64,000 nucleotides of DNA, taken from positions 3,818,501-3,882,500 of the forward strand of contig NZ_CP014517.1 of NCBI RefSeq assembly GCF_001577265.1, in the 5' to 3' direction. Positions 21,146 through 30,339 of this stretch are shown one piece after another (within the stretch, counting starts at the first letter, position 1; the number at the start of each line of letters is the position of its first letter). The position numbers and the translations under genes are program-made. The notes under the pieces were generated by a model. That model saw only the letters and a program-made list of their open reading frames with translations. It was not told the DNA's origin and did no database searches. This stretch comes from Variovorax sp. PAMC 28711. GTDB taxonomy: Bacteria > Pseudomonadota > Gammaproteobacteria > Burkholderiales > Burkholderiaceae_C.

Positions 21146-21976
21146 ATGCTCATGTATCCCCAGATCAACCCCGTCGCGCTCCAGCTCGGTCCGATCGCCA
21201 TCCACTGGTATGGCCTGACCTATCTGGCCGCTTTCGCGCTTTTCTTTTTCCTCGGCACCCACCGGCTCCGACATGAGCCGTACCGTTCGCTCGCCGGCGC
21301 TTCGGCCTGGAGCCGCAAGGATGTGGAAGACATCCTCTTTCTCGGCGTGATGGGCGTCATCGTCGGCGGCCGGCTCGGCTACTGTTTGTTCTACAAGCCC
21401 GGCTATTACCTCTCCCACCCGCTCGAAATCTTCTTCGTGTGGCAGGGCGGCATGAGCTTTCACGGCGGCTTTCTGGGTGTGATGGGCGCGATGGTCTGGT
21501 TTGCGCGGTCACGCATGCGGCCGTTCTGGCAGGTGATGGATTTCGTGGCACCGTGCGTGCCGACCGGGCTCGCAGCGGGCCGCGTCGGCAACTTCATCAA
21601 CGGCGAACTGTGGGGCCGTTTCAGCAGCCCCGACCTGCCGTGGGGCATGGTGTTTCCACAAAGCGGATCGATGCTGCCGCGCCACCCGTCGCAGGTGTAT
21701 CAGTTCCTGCTCGAGGGGTTGCTGCTCTTCGTGATCGTGTGGCTCTACGCGCGCCGGGAGCGCAAGACCGGCCAGGTTGCAGCAGTGTTCTGCGCAGGCT
21801 ACGGCGTGATGCGCTTCATCGCCGAGTTCTATCGCGAGCCGGACGACTTCCTGGGCCTGCAGGCGCTCAACCTGAGCCAGGGCCAATGGCTCAGCGTGCC
21901 GATGATTCTGTTCGGCATCGGGCTTTGGTTCTGGGCTGCTCGACGCCCGCCGGCACGCACCCAGGCTGCAGGGTAA
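21146..21976 (+). CDS. lgt: Prolipoprotein diacylglyceryl transferase
   Basis: This 276-residue inner membrane enzyme transfers diacylglyceryl from phosphatidylglycerol to the lipobox Cys of prolipoproteins, the first step of lipoprotein maturation. The family signature [14 protein letters not shown] is present around residues 147-160, and the segment GGMSFHGGF (around 97-105) contains the conserved HGG. Seven hydrophobic helices are evident. An alternative start two codons downstream is equally possible. Its stop codon lies inside a palindrome that may be an operator for the next gene. Confidence 0.96.
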   Translation: MLMYPQINPVALQLGPIAIHWYGLTYLAAFALFFFLGTHRLRHEPYRSLAGASAWSRKDVEDILFLGVMGVIVGGRLGYCLFYKPGYYLSHPLEIFFVWQGGMSFHGGFLGVMGAMVWFARSRMRPFWQVMDFVAPCVPTGLAAGRVGNFINGELWGRFSSPDLPWGMVFPQSGSMLPRHPSQVYQFLLEGLLLFVIVWLYARRERKTGQVAAVFCAGYGVMRFIAEFYREPDDFLGLQALNLSQGQWLSVPMILFGIGLWFWAARRPPARTQAAG

Positions 21977-22060
21977 TTACCGAGACATCACGCCGCGCAC
22001 CGGCTTGCGCGGCCCGATGTCGGCACCCACAATTACGCGTAATTACAGGAAATTACGGGG
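21972..22060. promoter_or_regulatory. Repeated GTAATTAC palindromes upstream of the malonate-operon regulator
   Basis: The perfect 10-mer palindrome GGTAATTACC is at 21972-21981, overlapping the lgt stop. A perfect 14-mer AATTACGCGTAATT is at 22031-22044, running into GTAATTAC at 22039-22046, and another AATTAC is at 22051-22056. These AT-rich elements stand out in GC-rich surroundings directly before a GntR-family start codon, so they are candidate operators or promoter elements for autoregulation and control of the mat genes. Confidence 0.55.
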
Positions 22061-22066
22061 CCGCCG

Positions 22067-22738
22067 ATGCGTCTGATTGCCAACTCCCTGCACGACGAAG
22101 TCGCCGCCACGCTGCGCGAGCAGATCTTCGACGGCACGCTGGCGCCTGGCAGCTTCGTCGACGAGGTGACGCTGTGCGAACGGCTCTCGATTTCGCGCAC
22201 GCCGCTGCGCGAAGCGCTCAAGGTGCTCACTGCCGAAGGTCTGTTGCGGCATGAACCGCGGCGCGGCTGCTTCGTGCGCGAGGTGACCGAGCGCGACCTC
22301 GACGAGATCTTCCCGGTCATCGCATTGCTCGAAGGTCGCTGCGCCTTCGAGGCCGCCCGCAACGCGAGCGATGCCGAACTGCAGCAGCTCGACGCCCTGC
22401 ACGAAAAGCTGGTGCGCCACGCCGGCGCCAAGCGCATCAACGCGTATTACGCGACCAATTTTCTGATCCACGAGGCGATCATCCAACTGGCCGACAACCG
22501 CTGGCTCGCGCAGGTGATCGGCGATTTGCGCAAGATCCTGAAGCTTGCGCGCCTGCAGCAGTTGCACGCGCCGGGCCGGTTGGCGCAAAGTCTGTCGGAG
22601 CATCTGGCGGTGTTCGCTGCACTCAAGGCGCGCGACAGCGAAGGCGCCGACGCCGCCATGCGCACCCACCTCACCCGCCAACGCGAAGCCTTGCGCGAGG
22701 TCGCGCGCCAGCAGCAGAAATCGAGGGTCGCCTCATGA
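22067..22738 (+). CDS. matR: GntR-family regulator (FCD/FadR subfamily), probable malonate-operon regulator
   Basis: The 223-residue protein has an N-terminal winged helix (about residues 8-72, with LSISRTPLREALKVLTAEGLL, the canonical recognition helix pattern split by the turn) and an all-helical FCD effector domain (about 85-210). FCD proteins usually sense carboxylic acids, often with a metal. It overlaps the malonyl-CoA decarboxylase start by ATGA and lies in the position of MatR of rhizobial mat clusters, which controls malonate catabolism. The symbol is given by context. Palindromes just upstream suggest autoregulation. Confidence 0.85.
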   Translation: MRLIANSLHDEVAATLREQIFDGTLAPGSFVDEVTLCERLSISRTPLREALKVLTAEGLLRHEPRRGCFVREVTERDLDEIFPVIALLEGRCAFEAARNASDAELQQLDALHEKLVRHAGAKRINAYYATNFLIHEAIIQLADNRWLAQVIGDLRKILKLARLQQLHAPGRLAQSLSEHLAVFAALKARDSEGADAAMRTHLTRQREALREVARQQQKSRVAS

Positions 22739-24090
22739 GCGGGCGAACGACGCACGAGCGCCTCCTGGTCACGCTGCGCAAGGCCGACGAGGCCCTGCCG
22801 CCGCGCACGCTGCGCAAGGTGCTTGCGGCCCTCCAGGCGGTGATCGATCCGCGGGTGAGCGAGGTCGAGGGGGGCCGCCGCGCGCACGCGGTGGCACTGG
22901 CCTACGCCGCGGCCGCACCCGAAGAGCGTCGCGATTACTGGTCGCTTATGAGCGACCATTTCGCAGCCGACGCGGCCAAGCTGAAGGCGGCGCGCGACCA
23001 CCACGAAGCCGCGGTCGGTACGCCCGACGAAGGGCAGGCCGAGATGAAGTTGCGCAACGCGCTGGTCTCGCCGCGCATGCGCCTTTTGCAACGTTTTGCG
23101 GTCGAGCCCGAAGGCATGCGCTTTCTGGTCGACCTGCGTGCCGAGTTGCTGCCGTGCCTGAAGGCCGACAAGCGGCTGCTCGCGCTCGATGCCGAACTCG
23201 AACATCTCTTTTCTACCTGGTTCGACGTCGCGTTCCTGGAGCTCAGGCGCATCGACTGGGATTCGCCCGCGTCGCTGATCGAGAAGCTGATCCGCTACGA
23301 GGCGGTGCACGACATCAAGGGCTGGGCCGACGTCAAGAACCGTCTCGACCACGGCGACCGGCGTTGCTACGGCTTCTTTCACCCAAGGCTGCCGAACGAG
23401 CCGCTCATCTTCGTGGAAGTCGCGTTGGTCGACCGCATCAGCGACGGCATCATGCCGCTGCTCGACGAGGCCGCGCTGCCCATGCCGGCCGCCAAGGCGA
23501 CGACTGCGATTTTTTATTCGATCAGCAACACGCAGGCCGGCTTGCGAGGCGTGAGCTTCGGCGATTCGCTGATCAAGCGCGTGGTCGAACAGTTGCAGAC
23601 GGAGCTGCCGCGACTGAAGACTTTCGCCACGCTGTCGCCGATTCCGGGCTTCCGCAGCTGGCTCGCCAAGAATGCCGGGCCGATGCTCGCCAGGCTCGAC
23701 GACAAGCGCGCCACCGAGATCGGCCGGCTGGTCGGGTCGCTGCCGCCGACGGCGGAGCGCGTCCTGTCCGCGCTCGACGATGCGACGCTGCGCAGCGCCA
23801 GGTCGCCGCTGCGCCAGTGGCTGCTGCAGGGCGCGGCCGAATACCTCGGCCGCGCCCTGGTCGACGGCAAGCCCGCCGACCCGGTCGCGCGCTTTCATCT
23901 CGGCAACGGCGCGCGCATCGAGCGCCTCAATTGGGCGGGCGATCCGTCGCCCAAGGGGTTGAAGCAGTCGTACGGCCTCATGGTTAACTATCTTTACGAC
24001 CTGAAGCGGCTCGACAAACATCGTGGCTGGTTGGCGACGGGCAGGGTGGCGGTGTCGGGCGACATCGACAGTCTGTTCTTCAAGAACTGA
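22735..24090 (+). CDS. matA: Malonyl-CoA decarboxylase
   Basis: The enzyme converts malonyl-CoA to acetyl-CoA and CO2. The 451-residue protein has an N-terminal helical oligomerisation domain (about 1-165) and a C-terminal GNAT-like catalytic domain. The latter includes CYGFFHPRLPNEPLIFVEVAL and, near residue 265, FYSISNTQAGLRGVSFG (each beginning a conserved core strand), where the family Ser and His/Tyr residues lie. Near the C-terminus NYLYDL and VAVSGDIDSLF are typical. The start overlaps the upstream regulator stop (ATGA). With the downstream malonyl-CoA synthetase it forms the core of malonate catabolism. Confidence 0.94.
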   Translation: MSGRTTHERLLVTLRKADEALPPRTLRKVLAALQAVIDPRVSEVEGGRRAHAVALAYAAAAPEERRDYWSLMSDHFAADAAKLKAARDHHEAAVGTPDEGQAEMKLRNALVSPRMRLLQRFAVEPEGMRFLVDLRAELLPCLKADKRLLALDAELEHLFSTWFDVAFLELRRIDWDSPASLIEKLIRYEAVHDIKGWADVKNRLDHGDRRCYGFFHPRLPNEPLIFVEVALVDRISDGIMPLLDEAALPMPAAKATTAIFYSISNTQAGLRGVSFGDSLIKRVVEQLQTELPRLKTFATLSPIPGFRSWLAKNAGPMLARLDDKRATEIGRLVGSLPPTAERVLSALDDATLRSARSPLRQWLLQGAAEYLGRALVDGKPADPVARFHLGNGARIERLNWAGDPSPKGLKQSYGLMVNYLYDLKRLDKHRGWLATGRVAVSGDIDSLFFKN

Positions 24091-24137
24091 CAACAAGAAG
24101 ACAGAGACAAACAACACAACGACAGGAGACAAGACCG

Positions 24138-25136
24138 ATGACAGACCGTTTCGACTTTCAGGTGCCGCGCCGCGGCGTGCTGCGCATGGCCGCAGCGAGC
24201 GCAGCCGTGCTCGGCGGCGCGGCGCGTGCGCAGGCCGGCTGGCCGACCAAGCCCGTGACGCTGATCGTGCCGTTCCCGGCCGGCGGCGGCACCGATGCGT
24301 TCGCGCGGCCGCTCGCGGCGCAGTTCACGCGCGTGAGCGGCCAGACGCTCGTGATCGACAACCGCGGCGGCGCCGGCGGCACGCTCGGCGCGAGCATCGC
24401 GGCCAAGGCGCCGGCCGATGGCTACACGCTCTTCATGGGCGCTGTGCACCACGCGATCGCGCCATCGATCTACCCCAAGCTCGACTACGACATCGAGAAG
24501 GATTTCGTGCCGCTCATGCTGCTGGCCAACGCGCCGCAGGTGGTGGTCGTCAACCCGAAGCGGGTGACGCAAGGCACACTGCAGGAATTCGTTGCCTACG
24601 CGAAGAAGAACCCCGCGAAGATGAACTACGGCTCGGCCGGCGCGGGCACGTCGCACCATCTGGCGGGCGAGCTGTTCAAGCAGCAAACGGGCACCTTCAT
24701 CACCCACATTCCTTACCGCGGCGCGGGCCCCATGCTGCAAGACCTGATCGCCGGCAACGTCGATGTCTGCTTCGACGGGCTCGGCTCGTCGGCGCAGCAC
24801 ATCAAGGGCGGCCGCATCAAGGCGCTGATGGTCTCGGGCAACAAGCGCAACCCCGCGTTCCCCGATGTGCCCTGCGCCAGCGAGGTTGGTTTGCCAGACT
24901 ACACGGTGACAACCTGGTACGGCCTGTGGGCGCCCAAGGGCACGCCGGCCGACGTGCAGACGCGCATCGTCGACGACGTGAAAAAGGCCTGGGCCGCAGA
25001 CGAGCTGAAAACGATCTGGGCGGCGAACGGGTCGGAAATTCCCAACCTTGTCGGGCCGCAATACGCAAGCTTCGTCAATGCCGAAATCAAGCGTTGGGCC
25101 ACCGTGGTCAAGGCGTCGGGGGCCAAGCTCGAATGA
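24138..25136 (+). CDS. Tripartite tricarboxylate (Bug-type) periplasmic substrate receptor
   Basis: This 332-residue Bug/TctC-family solute receptor has an N-terminus with a twin-arginine-like motif PRRGVLRMAAAS and a hydrophobic stretch ending ARAQA. The mature start WPTKPVTLIVPFPAGGGTDAFAR is typical of the family (here quoted across the ligand loop in two pieces: VTLIVPFPAGGG and TDAFAR). Position within the mat operon suggests that it delivers malonate or a related dicarboxylate. No TctA/TctB membrane genes are adjacent, so it must use a distant permease. An AGGAGAC ribosome-binding site precedes the ATG. Confidence 0.92.
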   Translation: MTDRFDFQVPRRGVLRMAAASAAVLGGAARAQAGWPTKPVTLIVPFPAGGGTDAFARPLAAQFTRVSGQTLVIDNRGGAGGTLGASIAAKAPADGYTLFMGAVHHAIAPSIYPKLDYDIEKDFVPLMLLANAPQVVVVNPKRVTQGTLQEFVAYAKKNPAKMNYGSAGAGTSHHLAGELFKQQTGTFITHIPYRGAGPMLQDLIAGNVDVCFDGLGSSAQHIKGGRIKALMVSGNKRNPAFPDVPCASEVGLPDYTVTTWYGLWAPKGTPADVQTRIVDDVKKAWAADELKTIWAANGSEIPNLVGPQYASFVNAEIKRWATVVKASGAKLE

Positions 25137-25891
25137 CGCTGTCCGTGCGGCTGCAGCGCGAAGGCCCGATCGCCTTCGTCACCCTTTCGAACCCGTCGCG
25201 CCTGAACGCGATGACGCGGGCCATGTGGCGCGAATTGCGGGATGTGTTCATCGGCGCCGCAGAAGACGACTCCCTGCGCTGCATCGTCGTGCGCGGCGAG
25301 GGCGGTGCGTTCTGCGCGGGCGGCGACATCTCGGAATACCCGTCGTTTCGATTCGACATCGACAGCCTGCGCGCCTTCCATGAAGACGAGGTCTGGGCCG
25401 GGTTGCAGGCGATGCTTGATTGCCCCGTACCCCTGGTCGCGCAGATCGACGGCGCCTGCATGGGCGCCGGCCTGGAGATCGCAAGTTGCTGCGACGTGCG
25501 CCTGGCCGGTGCATCGTCGACGTTCGGTGCGCCGATTGCGAAGCTGGGCTTTCCGATGGCCCCGCGTGAAGCCGCGCTGGTGCACGGCGCGGTCGGCGAT
25601 GTGCTAACGCGCGACATGCTGCTGGCTGCCGGCGTGCACGATGCCGCACGGCTCTACGACGCCGGCTTCCTGCTCAAGGTGCTGCCGGACGCCGACGTGG
25701 CCGCCGCTGCAGCGGCCCATGCCGCTCGCGTCGCTGCGCTGGCCCCGCAAGCCGCGCGGCTCAACAAGGGCACCTTTGCCGCGCTCCATTCCATCGCGGC
25801 CATGCTGCCGACCGCCTACGACTACGCCGATTCGGCGGAACACCATGAAGGCATCGCGGCGTTCCTGGCCAAGCGCCCGGCCGAATTCTGA
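25133..25891 (+). CDS. Enoyl-CoA hydratase/isomerase family protein
   Basis: This 252-residue crotonase-fold protein overlaps the receptor stop by ATGA. The oxyanion-hole segments are present: GEGGAFCAGGDISEY (about residues 57-71) and QIDGACMGAGLEIASCCDVRLAG in its conserved position, whose GAGLE core matches the family. A Glu at the second catalytic position is not obvious; APIAKLGFPMAPREAAL occupies that region, so hydratase activity is uncertain. It may act as an isomerase, decarboxylase or hydrolase on a CoA ester. Location between the receptor and malonyl-CoA synthetase suggests a substrate related to malonyl-CoA. Confidence 0.88.
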   Translation: MTLSVRLQREGPIAFVTLSNPSRLNAMTRAMWRELRDVFIGAAEDDSLRCIVVRGEGGAFCAGGDISEYPSFRFDIDSLRAFHEDEVWAGLQAMLDCPVPLVAQIDGACMGAGLEIASCCDVRLAGASSTFGAPIAKLGFPMAPREAALVHGAVGDVLTRDMLLAAGVHDAARLYDAGFLLKVLPDADVAAAAAAHAARVAALAPQAARLNKGTFAALHSIAAMLPTAYDYADSAEHHEGIAAFLAKRPAEF

Positions 25892-25905
25892 TTTCTCTGC
25901 ACACC

Positions 25906-27465
25906 ATGACGAAGACCGCCCCCAACGCCAACCTGTTCACCGCACTGCGCGCCGCGTTTCCGGCCGATCTCGACAGCATCGCGGTCGAGACCGACAACGG
26001 CCTGCACTATTCGTGGCGCGACCTCGACCACGCCAGCGCGCGCATCGCGAACCTGCTGCATGCGCTCGACCTCGAACCCGGCGCCCGCATTGCGGTGCAG
26101 GTCGAGAAGTCGGTCGAGGCGATGCTGCTGTACCTCGCGACCCTGCGCGCCGGCTTCGTGTTCCTGCCGCTCAACACCGCCTACCAGAGCGCCGAGATCG
26201 ACTACTTCATCGGCAATGCGGAGCCGGCCGTGGTCGTCTGCACCCGCAAGAACGCGAGCTGGGTCGGCCCGATCGCCAATGCCGCGGGCACGCGGCACGT
26301 GTTCACGCTCGACGACGACCGCACCGGCACGTTGCTGGAGGTGGCCGCGCTGTGCAGTGACCACCACACCGTCGCGCACAAGGCCGAAGACGACCTCGCC
26401 GCCATCCTTTACACCAGCGGCACCACCGGTCGCAGCAAGGGCGCGATGCTCACGCACCGCAACCTGCTGTCGAACGCCGAAGTGCTGAAGGATTATTGGG
26501 GCTGGTCCGAAGGTGATGTGCTCATTCACGCGCTGCCGATCTTCCATGTGCACGGCCTGTTCGTGGCGATCCACGGGGCGCTGCTCAACGGCAGCAAGAT
26601 GCTCTGGTTCGGCAAGTTCGACGCGAAGCGCATCGTCGAGCGACTGCCCGATGCGACCGTGTTCATGGGCGTGCCGACGCTCTACGTCCGCCTGCTGGCC
26701 GAGCCCGCCCTCACGAAGCAGGCAGTGCGCAACATGCGCCTTTTCATCGCGGGCTCGGCGCCGCTGCTCATCGAAACCTTCAACGAGTGGAAGCAGCGCA
26801 CGGGCCACACGATCCTCGAGCGCTACGGCATGAGCGAGACCGCGATGCTCACCTCCAACCCCTACCACCCGGTGCAGGGTGAGCGGCGCGGCGGCACGGT
26901 CGGTTTCGCGTTGCCCGGCGTGCAACTGCGCGTGCGCGCGAGTGAAGATGGGCAGGAGGCGCGCGATTGTGGGACCGACGAGATCGGTGGCATCGAGGTC
27001 GACGGGCCCAACGTCTTCGCCGGCTACTGGCGCATGCCCGAGAAGACGAAGGAAGAGTTCACCGCGGACGGCTTCTTCAAGACGGGCGACGTCGGCAGGA
27101 TCGACGGCCTCGGCTACATCACCATCGTCGGCCGCAGCAAGGACCTGATCATCAGCGGCGGCTACAACGTCTATCCTGCCGAGATCGAGGGCTACCTCAA
27201 CGACATGCCCGGCGTCGCCGAAAGTGCAGTGGTCGGCGTGCCGCACCCAGACTTCGGCGAGGTCGGGGTGGCGATCGTGATCGCGCGCCCCGGTGCCACG
27301 GTGGATGCCGATGCGATGCTCGCCGAGCTCAAGTCGAAGCTCGCCAACTTCAAGATTCCGAAGCGCTGCTTCGTGGTGGCCGAGTTGCCGCGTAACGCCA
27401 TGGGCAAGGTGCAGAAGGCGTTGCTGAGGGAGCAGCACCAGGCGCTGTTCGCGGCCAGGCCATAA
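25906..27465 (+). CDS. matB: Malonyl-CoA synthetase
   Basis: This 519-residue AMP-forming ligase has the adenylation motif LYTSGTTGRSKGAMLTHRNLL in its usual place (about residues 165-185; core YTSGTTGRSKG), ERYGMSETAM as the A5 motif, TGDVGRIDGLGY, and the catalytic Lys in the C-terminal PRNAMGKVQK. Short 500-residue ligases of this type next to malonyl-CoA decarboxylase are malonyl-CoA synthetases (MatB), activating malonate with ATP and CoA. MatB activity is inferred mainly from context; methylmalonate or another short acid is possible. It is the last gene of the operon. Confidence 0.9.
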   Translation: MTKTAPNANLFTALRAAFPADLDSIAVETDNGLHYSWRDLDHASARIANLLHALDLEPGARIAVQVEKSVEAMLLYLATLRAGFVFLPLNTAYQSAEIDYFIGNAEPAVVVCTRKNASWVGPIANAAGTRHVFTLDDDRTGTLLEVAALCSDHHTVAHKAEDDLAAILYTSGTTGRSKGAMLTHRNLLSNAEVLKDYWGWSEGDVLIHALPIFHVHGLFVAIHGALLNGSKMLWFGKFDAKRIVERLPDATVFMGVPTLYVRLLAEPALTKQAVRNMRLFIAGSAPLLIETFNEWKQRTGHTILERYGMSETAMLTSNPYHPVQGERRGGTVGFALPGVQLRVRASEDGQEARDCGTDEIGGIEVDGPNVFAGYWRMPEKTKEEFTADGFFKTGDVGRIDGLGYITIVGRSKDLIISGGYNVYPAEIEGYLNDMPGVAESAVVGVPHPDFGEVGVAIVIARPGATVDADAMLAELKSKLANFKIPKRCFVVAELPRNAMGKVQKALLREQHQALFAARP

Positions 27466-27566
27466 GACGTCGCTGCCAGTCTTTGCGCGAAGCGGCTTTC
27501 TTTTTACGCGGCCTTTATGCGGTCGTGCTTACGCTGGCGGCCGTCTTCCAACAACTCCACAGCGCA

Positions 27567-28445
27567 ATGAAAAGTCTCGTTCTCAAGGCCGGGTTCACCG
27601 GTGTCTTCGCAACGGCCTCGTGCCTCACGTTCGCGCAAGCGACGCCTTCCGACGCCAGCGCCGCAGCGGCCACGCCGGCCGTCACAGCGCCGTTGACCGC
27701 CAATATCTCGTTCACCACCCACTACAAGTTCCGTGGTCAGGACCAGGACACGCTCGGCCACGACGGCAACTACAAGAAACGTGGCATCAAGCCCGCCGTG
27801 CAGGGCGGTTTCGACTACGCTTTCGGCGACAGCGGTTTCTATGTCGGCAACTGGAACTCGAGCGTCAACTGGCTTTCGGGCAACAGCGTCGAAATGGATT
27901 TCTACGGCGGCTACAAAATGAAAGCCGGACTGTTCGACCTCGACTTCGGTGCGCTGACTTATGTGTACCCGGGCAATCGCCTCGGCAATACCACCGAGCT
28001 CTACGCCGCGACGACCTACGCCAACGAGCAGCTCGGCGCTGTCACGCTCAAGTACTCGCACACCGTCTCCAGGGACTACTTCGGCTTCGCCGGTAGCGCG
28101 AACGGCTCCGGCATCCAGGGGCGCAACACCGGCTACCTGAACCTGTCGTACGCGAAGGAAGTGGCGCCTCACCTCACGCTGAAGGCCGCAGTCGGCTACA
28201 CCCACCTGAACAGCGACATCCGCCGCAGCACCGGCTACAAGAGCTACGTCGACTACAACGTCGGCGCCTCCTACGATTTCGGCGGCGGGCTCTCGCTGGC
28301 CGGAGCGGTCCAGGGCGGCAACAAGAAGGAAGCGTACCTGGCCACCGTGAACCCTGGCTACGACGTCGGATTCGGCCCGGTCGGCATCCAGACGCAGTCG
28401 ATCAACAAGCCGCGCTTGATCGCGACGCTGACCAAGAGCTTCTGA
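27567..28445 (+). CDS. TorF-family putative outer membrane porin
   Basis: The 292-residue protein starts at MKSLVLKAGFTG with a signal peptide ending at FAQA. The mature N-terminus contains TANISFTTHYKFRGQDQ, the strand pattern of the TIGR02001 beta-barrel family (often YxFRG). Alternating aromatic and polar strands continue to a C-terminal phenylalanine (TKSF), the usual outer membrane barrel sorting signal. It lies 101 bp after matB and might be an outer membrane route for its substrates, but this is only positional. It converges with a universal stress protein gene with a 4-bp gap. Confidence 0.85.
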   Translation: MKSLVLKAGFTGVFATASCLTFAQATPSDASAAAATPAVTAPLTANISFTTHYKFRGQDQDTLGHDGNYKKRGIKPAVQGGFDYAFGDSGFYVGNWNSSVNWLSGNSVEMDFYGGYKMKAGLFDLDFGALTYVYPGNRLGNTTELYAATTYANEQLGAVTLKYSHTVSRDYFGFAGSANGSGIQGRNTGYLNLSYAKEVAPHLTLKAAVGYTHLNSDIRRSTGYKSYVDYNVGASYDFGGGLSLAGAVQGGNKKEAYLATVNPGYDVGFGPVGIQTQSINKPRLIATLTKSF

Positions 28446-28449
28446 ACGA

Positions 28450-28875
28450 CTACTGCACCAGCAGCACGCTGATGTCCGCCTCGCCGATCACCTTGGTCGC
28501 GACCGAGCCCATCAGCGCGCGGCCGAAGATGCCGTGGCCGTGCGTTCCGAGCACGATGAGCTCGGCGCCGGTCGCGCGGCAGGTGCGCAGGATCTCCTCT
28601 GCTGCATGGCCGTGGCGCACTTCGAGCGAATAGTCGGTGATGTTCTTTTCCGCAAAGAACGCTCTCAACGGGTCGATGACCTTGGCGCTTTCTTCCGTGT
28701 AGTAGCTGTCGACGACATCTTTGGAGACGTGCTTGGCGACGTGGTTCGGAATGCCCATGCAAACGTGCACGACCACCAGATGGTTGCCTTCCACGAACAT
28801 GTGGCGGTGCGTGACGAGGTAATCGAGCGCCTTGCGGGTGAAAGCGCTGCCGTCGACGGCGACAAGTATCTTCAT
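28450..28875 (-). CDS. Universal stress protein, ATP-binding type
   Basis: This 141-residue UspA-fold protein starts MKILVAVDGSAFTRKAL. The C-terminal GTHGHGIFGRALMGS fits the G-2x-G-9x-G-S nucleotide-binding pattern, so it probably binds ATP like MJ0577. It is upstream on the map of a second Usp and a TauE-type exporter, all on the minus strand. The exact stress signal cannot be read from sequence. Confidence 0.93.
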   Translation of the reverse strand: MKILVAVDGSAFTRKALDYLVTHRHMFVEGNHLVVVHVCMGIPNHVAKHVSKDVVDSYYTEESAKVIDPLRAFFAEKNITDYSLEVRHGHAAEEILRTCRATGAELIVLGTHGHGIFGRALMGSVATKVIGEADISVLLVQ

Positions 28876-28964
28876 GGCTCTGCTCCTCTGTGAAAGCGGT
28901 TGGGTGCCATACCGTTATACGGGCGGCCATCGCAACCGGCTCACGGGGTTCACCCGCATCCCGT

Positions 28965-29408
28965 TCAGCGCAGCACGAGCACAGGCACGGTCGAGTGCGT
29001 CAGGACGTGTTGCGTCTCGCTGCCGAGCAAGAGCCGCTTGATGCCCTTGCGTCCGTGCGATGCCATCACGATCAGGTCGGCGCCGTGCTTTCGCGTCGCG
29101 GCGATGATGGATTCGGCCACGCGGTCCGAACTCGCCGTCGCCGTCTTGACCTTGACGCCTTCGGCCATCGCCTTCTTGCGGATTGCTTCGAGCGTGGTCT
29201 GCGCGGCCTCGGCCCACTGTCGTTCGACCCGGGCCACGTCCTCGGGCGCGAACACCGCCGCGCCGTCGAGGTAGCTGGTCGGGTAGCGTGGCACGACCGT
29301 GAGCGCGATCAGTTCCGCGCCGCTCATCGCAGCGAGCGAGATGGCGCCCTTGACGGCTTTGCGGGACAGCGCAGAGCCATCGGTGGCGACGAGGATGCGT
29401 TGGAACAT
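28965..29408 (-). CDS. Universal stress protein
   Basis: This 147-residue UspA-fold protein starts at MFQRILVATDGSALSRKAV, chosen for its CCGGAG ribosome-binding site. The motif ASHGRKGIKRLLLGS keeps the A/G-2x-G-9x-G-S spacing and suggests nucleotide binding. It differs clearly in sequence from the neighbouring Usp, so the pair is not a recent duplication. It probably shares a transcript with the Usp downstream (89 bp apart). Confidence 0.93.
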   Translation of the reverse strand: MFQRILVATDGSALSRKAVKGAISLAAMSGAELIALTVVPRYPTSYLDGAAVFAPEDVARVERQWAEAAQTTLEAIRKKAMAEGVKVKTATASSDRVAESIIAATRKHGADLIVMASHGRKGIKRLLLGSETQHVLTHSTVPVLVLR

Positions 29409-29503
29409 GAAAATCTCCGGCAAATGGGTGAAGAGCGGAGCGCTCCGCGTAGCGCTCCCATCAGCGTGTTCAAAAATCGGCGCCGGCGCCGGCGCCGAAT
29501 CGA

Positions 29504-30319
29504 TCAGCCGCGCAGGCCCTTCCAGAGCATGTAGGCAGCCAGTACGTACAGGATGCTGGCGAACACGCGCTTGAGCTTGCCCACGGGCAGGCTGTGCGCA
29601 GCCCGGGCACCGAGCGGTGCGGTGAAGACGCTGCACACGGCGACCACCGCCAATGCCGGCAGCCAGATGTAGCCGAACGCGCCTTCGGGCAAGCCCTGCA
29701 CCGACTGGCCGCTCGCGATGTAGCCGACCACGTTGGCCACCGCGATCGGAAAGCCGAGCGCCGCGCTCGTCGCGACCGCGTTGTGGATCGCCACGTTGCA
29801 CCAGGTCATGAACGGCACGCTGATGAAGCCGCCGCCGGCGCCGACGAGGCCAGAAATGAAACCGATCACGCCGCCGGCGGCGAGCTGCCCGCCCGCGCCG
29901 GGCATCTGCCGCGTGGGCTTGGGCTTCTTGTCGAGGAACATCTGCGTGGCCGAGAAGCCGACGAACAGCGCGAAGAAGATCGCGAGCGCCGTCCCCTTGA
30001 GCAGCGCGAACACACCGAGGCTTCCGATGAGACTGCCGATCACGATGCCGGGTGCGAGCCGCTTCACGATGTCCCATCGCACCGCGCCGCGCTTGTGGTG
30101 CGCGCGCACGCTGGAGATCGAGGTAAAGATGATCGTCGCCATCGAGGTCGCAATCGCCATCTTGACGGCCAGGTCGGCCGGCACGCCGCGGTTGGCCAGG
30201 ATGATGGTGAGGAACGGCACCATGAGCATGCCGCCGCCGATGCCCAGCAGGCCCGCGAGGAAACCGGTGCCGAGGCCGAGCACGGCGAGTTCGACGATGA
30301 GGAGGGGTTCGAGCGTCAT
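29504..30319 (-). CDS. TauE/SafE-family membrane exporter
   Basis: This 271-residue integral membrane protein has about eight hydrophobic segments in two related halves. Each half begins with a glycine-rich motif (GFLAGLLGIGGGMLMVPF and GFISGLVGAGGGFISVPF), the hallmark of the TauE/SafE/TSUP family. Members export sulfite, sulfoacetate or related organic anions. The substrate is unknown here. Two Usp genes follow on the same strand, and the 6S RNA terminator lies just upstream. Confidence 0.92.
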   Translation of the reverse strand: MTLEPLLIVELAVLGLGTGFLAGLLGIGGGMLMVPFLTIILANRGVPADLAVKMAIATSMATIIFTSISSVRAHHKRGAVRWDIVKRLAPGIVIGSLIGSLGVFALLKGTALAIFFALFVGFSATQMFLDKKPKPTRQMPGAGGQLAAGGVIGFISGLVGAGGGFISVPFMTWCNVAIHNAVATSAALGFPIAVANVVGYIASGQSVQGLPEGAFGYIWLPALAVVAVCSVFTAPLGARAAHSLPVGKLKRVFASILYVLAAYMLWKGLRG

Positions 30320-30339
30320 GGCGTTGCGGGTCCGGAGGC

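Noticed and set aside
25133-25891. Fusion of the TTT receptor and enoyl-CoA hydratase suggested by a long frame from 24023
   Set aside because: The frame is out of phase with the receptor; the two genes simply overlap by ATGA.
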